Source of the DNA: a virus
Reading direction: 5' to 3' (one strand)
DNA length: 42,260 bases
Virus record (IMG/VR): IMGVR_UViG_3300019776_000960
Location: 1 to 42,260 of that record
Below, piece by piece: positions 1-7,722 of the stretch. Within the stretch, counting starts at the first letter, position 1. Each line of letters opens with the position of its first letter. The notes under the pieces were generated by a model. The model saw only the letters and a list, made by a program, of their open reading frames with translations. It was not told the DNA's origin and did no database searches. The translations under genes and the position numbers were made by a program.

Positions 1-28
1 AAAAACCGACCTTTTGGGGGTCGGCTTT
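1..28 (-). terminator. Rho-independent terminator after terL
   Basis: A stem CCGACC (6-11) pairs with GGTCGG (19-24). Read on the minus strand the hairpin is followed by a run of T that reaches the window edge. It lies just past the terL stop and would end the leftward late transcript. Confidence 0.8.
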
Positions 29-58
29 CGGGTGGGTGGTGCTGGTTGGGGCCGGGGG

Positions 59-1708
59 CTATCCGAAAAACTGTAAGTTATTGCTGAATCTCTGTAAGAT
101 GCCAACAAAAAGCGTGTCGCCTGCCTCTGTGATGTGTGTTGCTTGTATGGGTTGTATGTTACCTTTCTTTTCCTCCGTCTTGTCTTTCTCAAACTTCTTT
201 TCAATCTGTCCATTTTTTAAAACATCTTTGAATAAAGTTTTTGTATGGGTACAAGCAAAAAGCCATTCACGGCAATTTTCAATATTGAATAGGAAACTAA
301 ATAAAGCTGAATCGTCCCTACTTAGAATGATTTCCCAATCTTCAAACCGCTCCTTGTGAGTTGTTGATTTTACATTATGACAATAAACATCAAATCGACC
401 TTTCTTGAGTTCCTTCTCTACAATAGCCTTATAGGTACTTTGTTCATCCCTATCGGCATCAGTTCCTACTGCTGTGTTATCGTAATAGTAGTGAATCCTG
501 CGGTTGCTCCTATACTTATAGTACTCAACTATCTCTTTCACTACAAGTCTAAGAAGTCTTTTTGTTTTTCCTTTTGCTATATCGAGGTGAAAGTTCTTGA
601 GAAACTTTAGCTCCTTACGATTCTCATCATAGTGACCTACCATCGCTGTACAAATATTCCCGTTGTAGTCAAAGGCAATGTGCAAATCTTGCTCCTCAAG
701 TAAATCGCTATCCCATCGACAATCGTCTTTTGTTTTGTCTCCAGAACTATTAATAAACTTTGCATTCAGAGACGTATATCCATGTTTATCTTTCGATAGC
801 ATGTGGTAAAAACAGTTCTCAATTTGCTTTGGGAGTTCGTTCATTACTGAACGTCTGAACTTATTATCATTCAAAATTTTTTGTAAGTTTCTTATTACAT
901 CTTGACCTAACGCATGAATATTTTCAAGTGTGGAAGCATAGCTTACAAATACTTCTTTCTTACGATATTTATTAATTTTCTCACCTAATTTTTGAAGCTC
1001 TTCTTCGATAAACTTTTGTTCTTGTTTGTCTTTTTCAATTTCAAGTTTATCTTCTAAAAGAGAAATGTGAGCTTGAATTTTGAGAATGAGCTTAATCATC
1101 TTCTCGTCCATCATGTCTTGATAGTCAAGAATCCACATACCGTCCACTTCATCAGGCATATCTGTAACTAACATTACAGAGTGATGGCATGATTTCCATG
1201 ACCATTCTGCATCTTCGTTCCCTCTCAAACAAGGAAATACTTCATTTAGGCGTTTTGGATTAACCAATTTGGTTTCTTCAACGCCTAAATAGTCGATAGA
1301 GTCCCCTTGTTGGAGTGATTGAAAATTGAAAGAAAATAATTTGGTAGCAGAACCATTTCGCCAGAAAACTACATTTTCAGGCTCTGAAATAGGTCGAATT
1401 GCTTCTGGAATACCAAGGTTTTTTGGTGGAAATTGGTCAATCCAATAATCCTTACCTTTTTTCATGCCCAACTTTCTCCAAGTTTTTTCTAATTCCGGGA
1501 GAATTTGTTTCCGAAGGTGTTTATAACTGTCCGTTCCAATTGCACCAACAGAACCAGGCATTGAAATTGCATTTTCATATACCCAAACGGCTGTACCACC
1601 TTCACTTTTCCCTGTACCACGAGCCCATAATAAAACCATGATTCTTGCCCAAATGGCAATCACCATCATTTGCGGAATATTTCGGTGTATAATTTTTTCT
1701 TCTTGCAT
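59..1708 (-). CDS. terL: Phage terminase large subunit (TerL)
   Basis: 549-aa packaging motor that cuts concatemeric DNA and drives it through the portal. Seen: a Walker A motif ARGTGKS near residues 29-35, a Walker B-like DYLGVEE near 139-145, and a C-terminal RNase H-like nuclease region with acidic positions in AFDYNG and YYYDNT. The usual TerL order (ATPase then nuclease) and length fit. I start it at the ATG at 1708 (MQEEK), four bases after the upstream stop; a longer reading from 1750 only adds residues overlapping that gene. Last gene of its operon, directly before a terminator. Confidence 0.88.
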   Translation of the reverse strand: MQEEKIIHRNIPQMMVIAIWARIMVLLWARGTGKSEGGTAVWVYENAISMPGSVGAIGTDSYKHLRKQILPELEKTWRKLGMKKGKDYWIDQFPPKNLGIPEAIRPISEPENVVFWRNGSATKLFSFNFQSLQQGDSIDYLGVEETKLVNPKRLNEVFPCLRGNEDAEWSWKSCHHSVMLVTDMPDEVDGMWILDYQDMMDEKMIKLILKIQAHISLLEDKLEIEKDKQEQKFIEEELQKLGEKINKYRKKEVFVSYASTLENIHALGQDVIRNLQKILNDNKFRRSVMNELPKQIENCFYHMLSKDKHGYTSLNAKFINSSGDKTKDDCRWDSDLLEEQDLHIAFDYNGNICTAMVGHYDENRKELKFLKNFHLDIAKGKTKRLLRLVVKEIVEYYKYRSNRRIHYYYDNTAVGTDADRDEQSTYKAIVEKELKKGRFDVYCHNVKSTTHKERFEDWEIILSRDDSALFSFLFNIENCREWLFACTHTKTLFKDVLKNGQIEKKFEKDKTEEKKGNIQPIQATHITEAGDTLFVGILQRFSNNLQFFG

Positions 1709-1712
1709 TATA

Positions 1713-2366
1713 TTAATCGTCTTCAGGTGTAGTAATATCTTCAAACTCAACGTCGCTGATGTCGAACATCTCTATCAATCGACTGTCTTTATAGTTTCGT
1801 GAGTCGATGTTTAGAGAGCTTTCGACCTCGTTAATTTCAGAGTATAATTCTTGTAGAGATTTTTTGTAAGAACCTCCCAGAATTTTGGGATTAAAAGCAA
1901 ATCGGATAATAGGAAATGGTATGCTGTGCCAATCAATTATCGGTTTATCTGACTGGAGCTTCAAAAGCATTACCTTATTCCGCTCAAATTGTGCTGCGGA
2001 TTTTAGGTCGCCACTGTCAACAGCTCTTTCAATCAAATCTGCATTCTCCTGGAGTGCTGCTTCTATGTTAAGCTCACGCTGATTGATAGATGTTCCTACC
2101 TCAAAATATTCTAAGGTTTTCACGTAATCAATTCCTGCTTGAAATAGTGAAATACCTGTTTGTCTTGCTAATTCTTTTTTGATTTCTGCTCTAAGTTCAT
2201 AAGCTTCTAAATCTGGACGCTCCTGTCTATACTTCTTCAGTAAATCAACAATCATCTGGTAGCGTGCAACTGTACGAGCTTGAGAATCGGACATGGATAT
2301 TTTTTTACCTGTCTGTATGGCTTGACATATTTCCTTAATGCCTTTTACTTCTTCAGCTTTTTTCAT
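1713..2366 (-). CDS. Terminase-associated protein, possible small terminase
   Basis: 217 aa, immediately upstream of TerL and overlapping the preceding gene by four bases (ATGA). Mostly helical and charged by eye, with an N-terminal segment rich in K and R that could bind DNA. The position is the usual place for TerS, but I see no diagnostic small-terminase motif, so the role rests on context. Alternatively an accessory packaging protein. Confidence 0.5.
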   Translation of the reverse strand: MKKAEEVKGIKEICQAIQTGKKISMSDSQARTVARYQMIVDLLKKYRQERPDLEAYELRAEIKKELARQTGISLFQAGIDYVKTLEYFEVGTSINQRELNIEAALQENADLIERAVDSGDLKSAAQFERNKVMLLKLQSDKPIIDWHSIPFPIIRFAFNPKILGGSYKKSLQELYSEINEVESSLNIDSRNYKDSRLIEMFDISDVEFEDITTPEDD

Positions 2367-2614
2367 AGGAGTAGTTTTTTGGTTTTCATTATTTTCAGGG
2401 CAAGCATTTGAGCTTGAGCAGAACCGTTTTCAGCCAACTGGAAAATTGATTTCCTAATTTTGGACTCCCGGATTAGATAGCCCTTTTGCACTGCTGTTTT
2501 GAAATCAGGTTCATTACTATCAATACCTGAAATCAGGCTAATTTGTCCTTCACTGAAGTGTAGCGATGCCAGCTCTTCAACTTCCTTTATTTGCTCGGTT
2601 GTCATATTTTTCAA
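2363..2614 (-). CDS. Small protein of the terminase operon
   Basis: 83 aa, unrecognised. It overlaps its neighbours at both ends (38 bases with the PLD-like gene upstream, 4 with the next gene), which suggests translational coupling. The region ASLHFSEGQISLISGID looks like a short helix-turn-helix, so it could be the DNA-recognition part of a split small terminase. A second Met three codons in (2605) is an equally good start. Confidence 0.5.
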   Translation of the reverse strand: MKNMTTEQIKEVEELASLHFSEGQISLISGIDSNEPDFKTAVQKGYLIRESKIRKSIFQLAENGSAQAQMLALKIMKTKKLLL

Positions 2615-3173
2615 TTTTAGAGTTGATGACTAATTTATAATGTTGTGCAGCTGCTTTTGAAAATAGAATTGTTCCCGCCTCCAGTCTTGGGTTATTGCTC
2701 CAGTTGGCAGAGCCTAATACCACAATACTCCAGCTTTCATTTTCCAATACTGTGATTTTTGCATGGGATTTTGATAAACCAATTTTTTCAAAAAATGTAC
2801 TCGCAAACTGCAAACCATTAGATGAATAGGTTTTAATTCGTTCATCAAAAAGGGCTATAACGGATGTTATCAAGCCTTTTTCGTATAATTTGTATAGAAC
2901 CCTTACAGGGTCTTCGGTTAGTGTCCATGTTGCAAAATGTAGGCTTGAAGGTCCTACTTTTTCGCAGATGCTTGCAACTAATTGATGTTGCGAAAATTTA
3001 CCATCACTATGGTAGCAAATCACATCTCCCATCTGGCTTTCTTCTAACATTTCAGCCAAATTGGTATCATCAGCTACTTTGAAGTTGAGTTCAGAGATTT
3101 TAAGTAAACCAAAATCTTTTTTTTCGTCTGGTGGAGCTTCTAACACTATATCACTTGCTTGAAATAATTTCAT
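2577..3173 (-). CDS. Phospholipase D-like (HKD) protein
   Basis: 198 aa. The C-terminal half carries one HKD-like motif: H137-x-K139, then GSANWSNN at about 154-161. The canonical Asp after HxK is not at the usual spacing (Glu/Asn there), so activity is uncertain. PLD-family proteins with one motif usually dimerise and can be nucleases (Nuc, BfiI type) or lipases; inside a packaging operon a nuclease role is more likely. It overlaps the genes on both sides. Family call moderate, function inferred. Confidence 0.6.
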   Translation of the reverse strand: MKLFQASDIVLEAPPDEKKDFGLLKISELNFKVADDTNLAEMLEESQMGDVICYHSDGKFSQHQLVASICEKVGPSSLHFATWTLTEDPVRVLYKLYEKGLITSVIALFDERIKTYSSNGLQFASTFFEKIGLSKSHAKITVLENESWSIVVLGSANWSNNPRLEAGTILFSKAAAQHYKLVINSKIEKYDNRANKGS

Positions 3174-3822
3174 CCTCTGATGATTCGATTAACAGTTCTA
3201 TTTCATGTATCTCAGCTTCTACTTCGGGTAATCTATCAGGATTCAATCTACCCGATTTACACTTACTCCTTATCGACCTCAAATTATTCAGGCGTTTCAT
3301 TAATGACTCGCCTCTATCAATTTCAATTACAACTTTTGGCAGCTCAACAGGCAATTGTTTGTGAACATCAAAATAGTTTGTCTTAATCCAAATAGATTCT
3401 ATTTCATCCCATGCAGTTATCAGTTTGACAGCTGCAATTGCACGTTTCAAATCATCGGTTTCTGAAAGAATGGCATGGAGTCGATTGACTTCACCGAATA
3501 CCTCCTTCCTACGTTTTACAAGTATTTTTACTTCTTCAGGTGCATCATCTTGGTCGGTTGGGCGTATAGATTTCACCTGATTTACTTTCTTTTTTTGAAC
3601 TGAAAGTATGGGTATTGGCTTTGTTTCAATCTGTTTCTGAATGATAACTGCCATGTTCTCCAGCTTTTTCAATTCGTCAATTAGCGAGCTGAGAGCTGCG
3701 GAATTTTTACCCATTTTGTACCAGGATAATAAGGCTTTTTCAGTACCGTATTTTTCGTACAATGCAATTCCTCTATTATAATCTTTGCCTGTATTTAGCC
3801 AATCGGTTATTTCATTATTCAT
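3151..3822 (-). CDS. Conserved Bacteroidota phage protein
   Basis: 223 aa from ATG 3822 (MNNEITDWL). A longer start at 3843 would lie inside a terminator hairpin and is rejected. The N-terminus matches a pattern I know from Bacteroidota phages: a WLxxGxDYxxGxxLYxxYG segment. The middle and C-terminus are charged and probably coiled coil. It opens the terminase sub-operon and overlaps the PLD-like gene by 23 bases. Function unknown; possibly packaging or head completion. Confidence 0.6.
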   Translation of the reverse strand: MNNEITDWLNTGKDYNRGIALYEKYGTEKALLSWYKMGKNSAALSSLIDELKKLENMAVIIQKQIETKPIPILSVQKKKVNQVKSIRPTDQDDAPEEVKILVKRRKEVFGEVNRLHAILSETDDLKRAIAAVKLITAWDEIESIWIKTNYFDVHKQLPVELPKVVIEIDRGESLMKRLNNLRSIRSKCKSGRLNPDRLPEVEAEIHEIELLIESSEDEIISSK

Positions 3823-3826
3823 ATAC

Positions 3827-3860
3827 AAAAAAAGGGAGGGCAATTTTGCCCGCCCTTTTG
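3827..3860 (-). terminator. Terminator between tail-tube and terminase genes
   Basis: AAAGGG(A)GGGC and GCCC(G)CCCTTT form a long stem around AATTTT; on the minus strand it is followed by seven T residues and then the next start codon (3822). It probably limits expression of terminase genes relative to structural genes. Confidence 0.75.
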
Positions 3861-3902
3861 TTTTAATAGGTAAAAAAACTATTTATGCTCGACTACAAAC
3901 TA

Positions 3903-4433
3903 TTATGCTGTTGGTGCAGTTGGGGCAAACGCTTCTGGAAGAATCGCAATCGGTTTGACTGCTGCGGTTAGCTTCACAACTAAAGAGCCATCTTCATTTT
4001 TAGCCTCAGACTCCGAAATTGTTACAGGAAAATCAATTGTGCCATATTTTTTGAACTTACCGTTTGCATCCTTAAAACAAATAATCATTTGTGCAGTACG
4101 ATAAGTATAACGGAAACCTTTTGCTTCGTCACTGTCCAAAAAGCTTAGGTCCATTGTGTTTTCAGCTGAACCATTTGCCATCGTCTTTTCAACGACAATT
4201 GGCTGTTTGGCACAACGAATAGAACCAAAACCGTTTCCTTCGGTAAATGTAAAAGTACCCGTAGCACTAATATTTTCAGTGAGTGTAGAAGTACCAGTTG
4301 CCTTGTTATGAACTGGCTCTGCTGTTAAATTGTCGATTAGAGCAAAAAACAGCGAAAAAGCAACCCCCGGCGTATGGTTTGTATTGGCATGCGTGAGGTT
4401 CTTGGTAGGTGGTTTAAATGTTGGCTCTGGCAT
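3903..4433 (-). CDS. Tail-tube-like structural protein (candidate)
   Basis: 176 aa, rich in Thr, Ala, Ser and Gly, beta-rich by eye, with no cysteine cluster or membrane segment. Such proteins downstream of the capsid gene and followed by a strong terminator are often the abundant tail tube subunit. No specific motif was recognised; a head decoration protein is the main alternative. Confidence 0.45.
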   Translation of the reverse strand: MPEPTFKPPTKNLTHANTNHTPGVAFSLFFALIDNLTAEPVHNKATGTSTLTENISATGTFTFTEGNGFGSIRCAKQPIVVEKTMANGSAENTMDLSFLDSDEAKGFRYTYRTAQMIICFKDANGKFKKYGTIDFPVTISESEAKNEDGSLVVKLTAAVKPIAILPEAFAPTAPTA

Positions 4434-4483
4434 TGTATTTAGAAAAATTAAAATCGTGAAAGAAAAAATTTAAAGAATAAAAA

Positions 4484-4906
4484 TTAGACTTTTTCAAGGA
4501 AGCCTTTTTCAACATATTCTTTAATCATATCATCGGTGAAATCTACAACCTTTACGGCAACATGATTATGATGAATTGATTTTGTGATACCATCTGCAAC
4601 TCTGTACGTCTCACCATCCCTCGAAATAGTTAAGCCATCTTTTGAAACTAAACCAGAAAGTTTTTCAAGCTGGAGAATTTTATCATTTTGCAGATTGATA
4701 ATTCTATCTTTCGTTTCATTTTCAGCCGTCAAACGTTGAATTTCTTTGTCTTTGAAATCCGCTTTGTCGTCTGAAAGCACTGTTTGAGTGTCAGTAGCAA
4801 CTGTTGTTGTAGAAGTTTCTACTCCTTCTCTTTTAGTAACAGTATCGCCAGTATTGCCCCCTAAAGCTTTATCTGCTTCTGGAGCTTCAATTTTTTTTTT
4901 AGACAT
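4484..4906 (-). CDS. Hypothetical protein downstream of capsid gene
   Basis: 140 aa. A low-complexity Thr/Val-rich N-terminus is followed by a likely coiled coil (about residues 50-85, heptad-like) and a small C-terminal domain with VxxxFTDDMIKEYVEKGFL near the end. That ending resembles the short domains often found in phage head-region proteins, but I cannot name the family. It sits between capsid and tail-tube genes. Confidence 0.5.
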   Translation of the reverse strand: MSKKKIEAPEADKALGGNTGDTVTKREGVETSTTTVATDTQTVLSDDKADFKDKEIQRLTAENETKDRIINLQNDKILQLEKLSGLVSKDGLTISRDGETYRVADGITKSIHHNHVAVKVVDFTDDMIKEYVEKGFLEKV

Positions 4907-4921
4907 TTTTTTGAAAAAAAT

Positions 4922-4951
4922 TTAAAAGAGCAACATCATTATGCTGCTCTT
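4922..4951 (-). terminator. Terminator after the major capsid gene
   Basis: AAAGAGCA and TGCTCTTT form a stem around 12 bases; the minus strand continues with a T-rich run. It lies between the capsid stop and the next start and may produce a capsid-rich short transcript. Confidence 0.6.
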
Positions 4952-4965
4952 TAGTGATGATTTTA

Positions 4966-5967
4966 TTAAGCTGGAATCGTTAGATCCTGGTTGTTACAGA
5001 AAGCATACTCAGGCAACCATACACCAACGCCTTTCCAGAAATCCGTAAAGGCTAAAACTTGTCTTTTCGCCGATTCGATTTTAAAAACGCCTTGATTTTT
5101 TGGGTTTTTAGTTCTTACAACCGAATTCCCTCTAACAGTTGTCCAGATTTTTGAAGAACCTTCTTGACTTCTTAAACCAACGTTCATTTTACCCGTAGTT
5201 GGGTCTGGTACAACTGCAATCGACATGTTAGTATTGTGAATACCAACCTTGTCGGTAACTTGAGCGTAGTTTTTGTTGTATTTCAAGTCAACGCCATCTA
5301 AATAGCGTTTTCCTAAAGTACGGCTCAATCTCCACGGCTCTAATTTGTCCTGAAGAATGGCCGGAACACGATTTGTCAAATCTTCCATGTACTCTACAAA
5401 GAGAACAGGATCAGTTGGAGGAGCTCCAACAACAAATGGCGAAAGTCTGCCTGATGCGATATGACGGTTCAAAATAATATTCATACCGTCCATACTACCT
5501 GCAGTAGCTCCAGCTGTGCCCGAAGTTGGTGCAACTGCAACACCTTTGAAGCATAAGCTCATTTCGTAGTCTTCCTCCATCGTTGGCATAATTTCTTTTT
5601 CCAGCCACCATCTTACAAACGGCCATTTCGCACGATCAACTTCGTCCACACCTGCCAAAAATCCCAACCAGCTTTCTTCCAAATCATCAGGGTATTCTTC
5701 CAAATCAGCTTTGATTTTGAACAATTGGATAGGTTCCATTTTGAAGGTTGTTGCTCCTTTTGGAGTCCAAACTTTTTGGAATGCTTGAAGTACAGAAGTG
5801 GTACTTGCACTTGCCTTTCTTACTACAGTATCTGTCGTAGGTGCAACATCTGTCATCAATAAGTCAGATTCAATTCTTTGACGGAAACGGCTAAGAATGT
5901 CTTTAGCTCCTTGACCGCCGTCGATATAAAAAGAACCGGCTTCTGCTTTAATTTCGTCAATATTCAT
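4966..5967 (-). CDS. Major capsid protein
   Basis: 333 aa. Length, the position after a head protease with a scaffold-like tail, and the composition fit a HK97-fold capsid protein of the type found in Bacteroidota phages (acidic N-terminal helix, Gly/Ala/Thr-rich middle loop, DxxxxxxNRVPAILQD region). It is followed by a terminator, consistent with the most abundant virion protein. The start is supported by the upstream motif TTAACACCTAAT. The precise family was not confirmed by alignment. Confidence 0.75.
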   Translation of the reverse strand: MNIDEIKAEAGSFYIDGGQGAKDILSRFRQRIESDLLMTDVAPTTDTVVRKASASTTSVLQAFQKVWTPKGATTFKMEPIQLFKIKADLEEYPDDLEESWLGFLAGVDEVDRAKWPFVRWWLEKEIMPTMEEDYEMSLCFKGVAVAPTSGTAGATAGSMDGMNIILNRHIASGRLSPFVVGAPPTDPVLFVEYMEDLTNRVPAILQDKLEPWRLSRTLGKRYLDGVDLKYNKNYAQVTDKVGIHNTNMSIAVVPDPTTGKMNVGLRSQEGSSKIWTTVRGNSVVRTKNPKNQGVFKIESAKRQVLAFTDFWKGVGVWLPEYAFCNNQDLTIPA

Positions 5968-5977
5968 TTGAATAAAA

Positions 5978-5989
5978 ATTAGGTGTTAA
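5978..5989 (-). promoter_or_regulatory. Recurrent pre-start motif TTAACACCTAAT (capsid)
   Basis: On the minus strand TTAACACCTAAT lies ten bases before the capsid ATG. The same 12 bases lie three bases before the fibre start (10565) and three bases before an internal ATG in the protease gene (6432). A related TAACACCTATG overlaps the spanin start at 35934. It resembles the anti-SD end of 16S rRNA rather than an SD sequence. Confidence 0.5.
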
Positions 5990-6033
5990 TGTTTGTAACA
6001 ATAAAAATGATGGTGTAGAACTATTATGTACTA

Positions 6034-6432
6034 CTAAAGTAAACCTGCTTGCTTAGCTCGCTGCACGTGTTCGTAATTTTGGTCGTGCCATGCTTTTTCT
6101 TTTTTGCCCGATGCTCCTTTGAGAGCCTCTTCCGCAGAACCTTCAGTTGGAACTTTTGTAGAATTACCTGCTGGTTTTTTCTCTAAAGCATCTAATCTTG
6201 CTTGAAGGCTTGCCAAAAGAGCTTTGTCTGAAGTTCCTTGAGGTTCTTCTTTCGGGTCTTCTTTCGGTTCTTCTTTAGGGTCTTCTTTTAGAGGTTCTGG
6301 GTCGCCTTCATCATCTTTTTTTTCTTTGGGCTTACCATCGTCTGGTGATTGGGTATCATCTACGATTTCAGCTCCAAACATAGATGCGAGTCCAGCCATA
6401 AATGCGGACATTGTTACTACTTTCTTAGCCAT
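6034..6432 (-). CDS. Nested in-frame scaffold protein (candidate)
   Basis: 132 aa from the internal ATG at 6432 (MAKKVVTMSAF), same frame as the protease. The ATG is preceded by TTAACACCTAAT, the motif found before the capsid and fibre starts. The product would be the acidic, coiled-coil part of the fusion without the protease, like lambda Nu3 inside C. The nested start is inferred from sequence only. Confidence 0.55.
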   Translation of the reverse strand: MAKKVVTMSAFMAGLASMFGAEIVDDTQSPDDGKPKEKKDDEGDPEPLKEDPKEEPKEDPKEEPQGTSDKALLASLQARLDALEKKPAGNSTKVPTEGSAEEALKGASGKKEKAWHDQNYEHVQRAKQAGLL

Positions 6433-7359
6433 TACATTAGGTGTTAAATTATTAGAATTTTTCGCTTCTTGCGAAAGGGAAATTACTTTGTCGTAAGCTT
6501 GTTGAAATGTGCCGATTTGATCTAAAAGCCCGTTTTTGATAGCATCTTCTGAAGTAAAATCTGCACCGTCTAAAGCTGCTCGAGAAATGTTGGGAATTTG
6601 CTTTTTCATAAAGCCCATAAAAGACTGATCCATCTTGAATAGTATTTCGTCAGTATAGCCTGTGAAATCACCTTGCTGAGCACGACGATGAGCATCATTT
6701 TTCAGTGGAGAACTCTTTGAATACAAATCAACGATGTCTATTCCCTCAGCTTCGTAGTACTTTTTAAAATTGATGTAAGTAGTCATTACACCGATAGAAC
6801 CAACAATGCAATTCTTTGAAGTTGCCATCCTGTAAGCCGATGCTCCAGCGATGTACATCATTGCCGAACAGCACAAACCCTCAGTGAGTGAGACGATTGG
6901 TTTTGGATAAGATAATTTGTAGTTTGCTAATTCATCCGTGCCAAAAACAGAACCGCCGGGCGAATTAGAAAGCTCAATAACGCCTACAATTTCAGGGTCA
7001 TTTTTTGCCTTTTCGTACCAAGATTGTATCGTTTGTGTACCTGCTGAGTAGCAATTATCCTTTTGAGTAATGGCATCCATGATAGGTATAACTACTACGT
7101 TTCCATTCACCTTGATAGGTAGAATTTCATAGTAATAATTTTCAACATATACTTCACTGGCTGCTGAAAACTGAGCCTTCCAACGCTCTACATTCTTAGT
7201 ATTACTGGCTTCGGTATCTTCATCATCTCCCCAAAACGCCGTTGGTGATTCCCCTTTCATCAGGGCAATAGCAATAGGCAAATAGGCAAATGCAGACTCT
7301 CGTCTGATATGCCAAAGGCCCTGTAAAGCGTGAACTAAATGGAAATTTGTACCTTTCAT
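6034..7359 (-). CDS. S49/SppA-like prohead protease with C-terminal scaffold
   Basis: 441 aa. The first ~300 residues are a SppA/ClpP-fold serine protease: SNSPGGS near 131-137, the nucleophile region CCSAMMYIAGAS with Ser about 165, and GSIGV near 187. It matures the procapsid by cutting scaffold and capsid. Residues 310-441 are acidic, with Lys/Pro/Glu/Asp repeats and a short coiled coil (ALLASLQARLDALEKK): the protease-scaffold fusion of lambda C/Nu3. The gene heads its unit, with the late box 31 bases before the ATG. Confidence 0.82.
   Translation of the reverse strand: MKGTNFHLVHALQGLWHIRRESAFAYLPIAIALMKGESPTAFWGDDEDTEASNTKNVERWKAQFSAASEVYVENYYYEILPIKVNGNVVVIPIMDAITQKDNCYSAGTQTIQSWYEKAKNDPEIVGVIELSNSPGGSVFGTDELANYKLSYPKPIVSLTEGLCCSAMMYIAGASAYRMATSKNCIVGSIGVMTTYINFKKYYEAEGIDIVDLYSKSSPLKNDAHRRAQQGDFTGYTDEILFKMDQSFMGFMKKQIPNISRAALDGADFTSEDAIKNGLLDQIGTFQQAYDKVISLSQEAKNSNNLTPNVMAKKVVTMSAFMAGLASMFGAEIVDDTQSPDDGKPKEKKDDEGDPEPLKEDPKEEPKEDPKEEPQGTSDKALLASLQARLDALEKKPAGNSTKVPTEGSAEEALKGASGKKEKAWHDQNYEHVQRAKQAGLL
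6436..6447 (-). promoter_or_regulatory. Pre-start motif at internal scaffold start
   Basis: Exact copy of TTAACACCTAAT (minus strand), inside the protease coding region and three bases before the in-frame ATG at 6432. The same spacing is seen at the fibre gene. Confidence 0.5.
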
Positions 7360-7389
7360 GTTCCGAATTTCTAAGGATATTTTTTGGAA

Positions 7390-7400
7390 GAAAAGGACAC
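7390..7400 (-). promoter_or_regulatory. Late-unit box (protease/capsid/terminase unit)
   Basis: GTGTCCTTTTC on the minus strand, ending 31 bases before the protease ATG. One of five copies at the heads of late units; a TAATTTTTT stretch just upstream resembles a Bacteroidota -7 element. Confidence 0.55.
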
Positions 7401-7418
7401 AAAAAATTACATTTGTAT

Positions 7419-7694
7419 ATGAAACAGATAATAGAGCTTACTATACGTAAAATTCGATATTCAGAAAAGTATGTTGAATTTTGGTTCTTTGAACAAAAGA
7501 ATAAACCTGATACTTATTTGCTTGCAAGCAAATATGATATTTTGTACAAAAGTTTTGGCTGTATGAAACCTGAATTAGCAGAAATAATCGGCTGTGTATC
7601 GGTTTGGGAAAAAATCGGTTACAATTTTTTTTTGAAAAAAATATATACAAAACGTAAAGCAAAAAACAGCACCGCTTTGCCAAAAATAAATTAG
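7419..7694 (+). CDS. Antisense-oriented small gene (moron-like)
   Basis: 91 aa from ATG 7419 (MKQIIELTIRKI), strongly basic and aromatic; family not recognised. It is transcribed against the late genes that flank it and is followed directly by a strong terminator. A free-standing, oppositely oriented gene with its own terminator between late genes is the usual arrangement of a prophage moron. A longer start at 7347 would overlap the protease gene and is less likely. Confidence 0.6.
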   Translation: MKQIIELTIRKIRYSEKYVEFWFFEQKNKPDTYLLASKYDILYKSFGCMKPELAEIIGCVSVWEKIGYNFFLKKIYTKRKAKNSTALPKIN

Positions 7695-7720
7695 AAAAGC
7701 CCGCCAATCAGCGGGCTTTT
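7695..7720. terminator. Strong bidirectional terminator
   Basis: Perfect 10-bp stem AAAAGCCCGC / GCGGGCTTTT with a CAATCA loop. It ends the plus-strand small gene and, read the other way, the fibre unit finishing at 7723. Confidence 0.9.
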
Positions 7721-7722
7721 GA

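Noticed and set aside
36-359. Plus-strand ORF opposite the terL 3' end
   Set aside because: Antisense shadow of TerL with no own signals.
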